Positions 62,250 to 64,000 of a stretch of 64,000 bases of DNA are shown in pieces; the first letter of the stretch is position 1, and each line of letters opens with the position of its first letter. Made by a program: the position numbers and the translations under genes. The notes beneath the pieces are model-generated. The model searched no databases, was not told the origin of the DNA, and saw only the letters and a list, made by a program, of their open reading frames with translations. This DNA is from Qipengyuania pelagi. Lineage in GTDB: Bacteria; Pseudomonadota; Alphaproteobacteria; Sphingomonadales; Sphingomonadaceae. The stretch covers positions 1 through 64,000 of the forward strand of contig NZ_WTYD01000003.1 of NCBI RefSeq assembly GCF_009827295.1, in the 5' to 3' direction.

Positions 62250-63951
62250 ACAGGCTCTCAAGCCGCGTGTCGGCTGGCTGACCGATCTGACCACAGGCGC
62301 GCTGGTCAAGGATATTGTCGCCGGGCTGATCCTCTCCATCCTGCTGGTCCCGCAGGCCATGGCCTATGCCCAGCTGGCGGGCCTGCCGCCGCAGACCGGG
62401 CTGTTCGCCGCCTTATTACCGCCCCTGATCTATGCCCTGTTCGGCACCAGCAATTTTGTCTCGATGGGTCCGGTGGCTCTCGTCTCCCTCGTCGTCGCGG
62501 AGGCGGCGGGCAATGCCCCCGTGCCGCCCGAAATCGCTGCGGCGGTGATCGCGGTCGAAGCAGGCGTCGCCCTGGCGCTCCTCGGCGCGCTCGGTCTCGG
62601 TCGGCTGGTCAATTTCATCAGCGAGCCGGTCCTGCTCGGTTTTACCGCCGCCGCCGCTTTCCTCATCGCGGCGAGCCAGCTGCCGACTTTGATCGGTGTC
62701 GAGGCCCCGCGCGCGGGCGACCTGCCGACCGCGCTGCAAGGCCTGTGGAGCGGGATCGGCGGGTTCAGCTGGGCGACCACCGTAATTGGTCTCGCCAGCC
62801 TCGGCGCGCTGCTGCTCATCAATCGCTATGCCGCCGCGATCCTGTGGAAGCTCGGCCTGCATCCGCCCTTCCGCCAGGCCGTGGCGAAATCGCTGCCCTT
62901 CGTCGTGATCGTCCTTGCCGCGCTTGCCGTCTCGCAGATCGCCGCGCCCGTGGAGACGGTGGCGGCGGTCGAGCGCGGTCTGCCGAGCCCGCCTTGGCCG
63001 CTAGGCGGGCCTTCGCTCTGGCTCTCCCTGCTGCCGAGCGCGTTGGCCGTCGCGGTGATCGTGTTCGTCACGGCCACCGCCGTCGCGAAGTCGCTCGCGG
63101 GGAAGGATCGCAGCGCTCTCGACACCAGTCGTGAAGCGGTGGCGCTGGGCCTCGGCAATATCGCCGCGGTCGCGACGGGGGGCTATGCGGTCGGCGCGAG
63201 CCTCAGCCGATCGGCGCTGGTCGAGGATAGCGGCGCGCGCAGCCCCCTGGCCTCGATCGTGGCCTCTCTCGTCGTGCTCGCGGTGTTGCTGTTCCTCGCG
63301 CCCTATCTGTCCCTGCTGCCCAAGACCGCGCTGGCGGCGCTGGTCATCAGTGCGGTGTTCGGCCTCATCAAGATCCGCGCGATCAGGGAGATCGTCGCGC
63401 ATGACCGGATCGAAGGCGCGATCGTCGGCATCGCATTCCTCGCCACGCTGATCTTCGGCGTCAGGCTGGGTCTCGCCATCGGCGCGGGCGCGGGGTTGGC
63501 GCATTTCCTCTGGTTCTCGTCGCTACCGCGCGTGACGCGGGTAGGCAGCGACGATGGCGGCGCGTCGTTCCGGTCAGTGGATCGCGATGCGGTCACCATC
63601 GACACGCTGCCGGTCCTGATCGTGCGGATCGACCGGTCGATCTATTTCGGCAATGCCGCCTTTTGCGAGGACGAGATTTTCGCCTGCCTCGCCCGCCATG
63701 ACGGGGTGACCTGCCTCGTTATCGACATGCGCGCGGTCAACGGTGTCGATGCCAGCGGAGCGGCGATGCTGCGGCGCCTGACGGAGCGATTGCACGAGAT
63801 GGACATCGCGGTCCATTTCGCCGAGGCGCACGAGCCGGTGACACGCGCGCTGACCTCGCTCGATGCGAATATCTGCTGCTTCCATCGCACGATCCAGCTG
63901 GCGATGGAGCAATGCGGCGCGCCGGTCGACGAAAGAATCGCGCCCACCTGA
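62242..63951 (+). CDS. SulP-family anion transporter with STAS domain
   Basis: The 569-aa protein has about 12 membrane helices (20-410) with the SulP signature LVPQAMAYAQLAGLPPQTGLF, then TNKTA-like ASLSRSALVEDSGARSPLAS, and a C-terminal cytoplasmic STAS domain (about 445-555; VIDMRAVNGVDASGAAMLRRL). The family carries sulfate, bicarbonate or other anions. Its first residues MIGQ repeat those of the two leader ORFs just upstream, and translation may depend on reinitiation from them. Confidence 0.92.
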   Translation: MIGQALKPRVGWLTDLTTGALVKDIVAGLILSILLVPQAMAYAQLAGLPPQTGLFAALLPPLIYALFGTSNFVSMGPVALVSLVVAEAAGNAPVPPEIAAAVIAVEAGVALALLGALGLGRLVNFISEPVLLGFTAAAAFLIAASQLPTLIGVEAPRAGDLPTALQGLWSGIGGFSWATTVIGLASLGALLLINRYAAAILWKLGLHPPFRQAVAKSLPFVVIVLAALAVSQIAAPVETVAAVERGLPSPPWPLGGPSLWLSLLPSALAVAVIVFVTATAVAKSLAGKDRSALDTSREAVALGLGNIAAVATGGYAVGASLSRSALVEDSGARSPLASIVASLVVLAVLLFLAPYLSLLPKTALAALVISAVFGLIKIRAIREIVAHDRIEGAIVGIAFLATLIFGVRLGLAIGAGAGLAHFLWFSSLPRVTRVGSDDGGASFRSVDRDAVTIDTLPVLIVRIDRSIYFGNAAFCEDEIFACLARHDGVTCLVIDMRAVNGVDASGAAMLRRLTERLHEMDIAVHFAEAHEPVTRALTSLDANICCFHRTIQLAMEQCGAPVDERIAPT

Positions 63952-63954
63952 AGC

Positions 63955-64000
63955 CTATTTCTGGAGCGCGCGCTCCTTCTCGTAATTCTCCAATTCGTCG
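63955..64000 (-). CDS. C-terminal tail of an unidentified gene, cut by the window edge
   Basis: Reading the minus strand into the window, an open frame gives DELENYEKERALQK and stops at TAG (63957-63955), three bases from the SulP stop. Only 14 residues are visible, charged and helical, so no function can be assigned. Convergent orientation and typical codon use favour a real gene. Confidence 0.5.
   Translation of the reverse strand, partial: DELENYEKERALQK

Overview
The window is GC-rich chromosomal DNA from an alphaproteobacterium, most likely Sphingomonadales and probably near Erythrobacteraceae. This is judged from gene content: a CtrA cell-cycle regulator with GTTAAC boxes, HWE/HisKA_2-type histidine kinases, a DUF4167 protein, an lptB-rpoN pair, a CIRCE-controlled groESL operon, a bacterial CDC48-type ATPase and many small Ala/Glu/Thr-rich lipoproteins. 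No database search was possible, so family names rest on recognised motifs.

Layout. 1-4.4 kb is accessory: a partial PAS/HWE histidine kinase diverges from a tightly overlapped luxI - phytanoyl-CoA dioxygenase-like - gntR operon, and a convergent tyrosine integrase abuts the 3' end of trmB. 4.4-21 kb is core: trmB, a TauE/SafE permease, ctrA, rpoN-lptB, pmbA (tldE), a BON-MscS channel, ppa, hisS, prfA-prmC, DUF4167, lnt and metK. 21-25.6 kb is a minus-strand operon in which the two subunits of a 3-oxoacid CoA-transferase flank two HAD-type lipoprotein genes, followed by a CaiB-type CoA-transferase. 25.6-34 kb holds a candidate sRNA, the CDC48-like ATPase, an MscS channel and polA overlapping a CHASE3 histidine kinase. 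34-45.4 kb is mixed envelope, stress and signalling: a lipoprotein, a divergent class A beta-lactamase-fold hydrolase, a host-attachment-family protein, a DUF305-LVIVD fusion, a diguanylate cyclase, groESL, MscS, MATE, a PagL-like deacylase and an entericidin. 45.5-58.2 kb carries rplJL and rpoBC, but they are divergent and separated by about 3 kb with small lipoproteins and a DUF2975-XRE-membrane protein operon. 58.4-64 kb holds a degenerate-GGDEF/EAL protein, gltX, a SulP-STAS transporter and the tail of one more gene.

Most intriguing loci. (1) The luxI-phyH-gntR operon has no luxR in view and shares its promoter region with a histidine kinase. (2) The SulP gene is preceded by two identical five-codon ORFs linked by ATGA stop/start overlaps, and the only good Shine-Dalgarno is on the first. 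(3) There is a 66-nt sRNA candidate with two hairpins, a pyrimidine-rich linker and its own promoter. (4) Three spaced TTATCG-N5-CGATAA-type operators precede the DUF2975-XRE operon. (5) A helically phased TTACGTAA array precedes a GGDEF gene. (6) A palindromic repeat supplies the last codons of hisS and a false start for prfA.

No rRNA or tRNA genes, CRISPR arrays or insertion sequences were recognised. Long open frames antisense to rpoB, rpoC, polA, rpoN and the CDC48 gene are GC-driven shadows and were not annotated.
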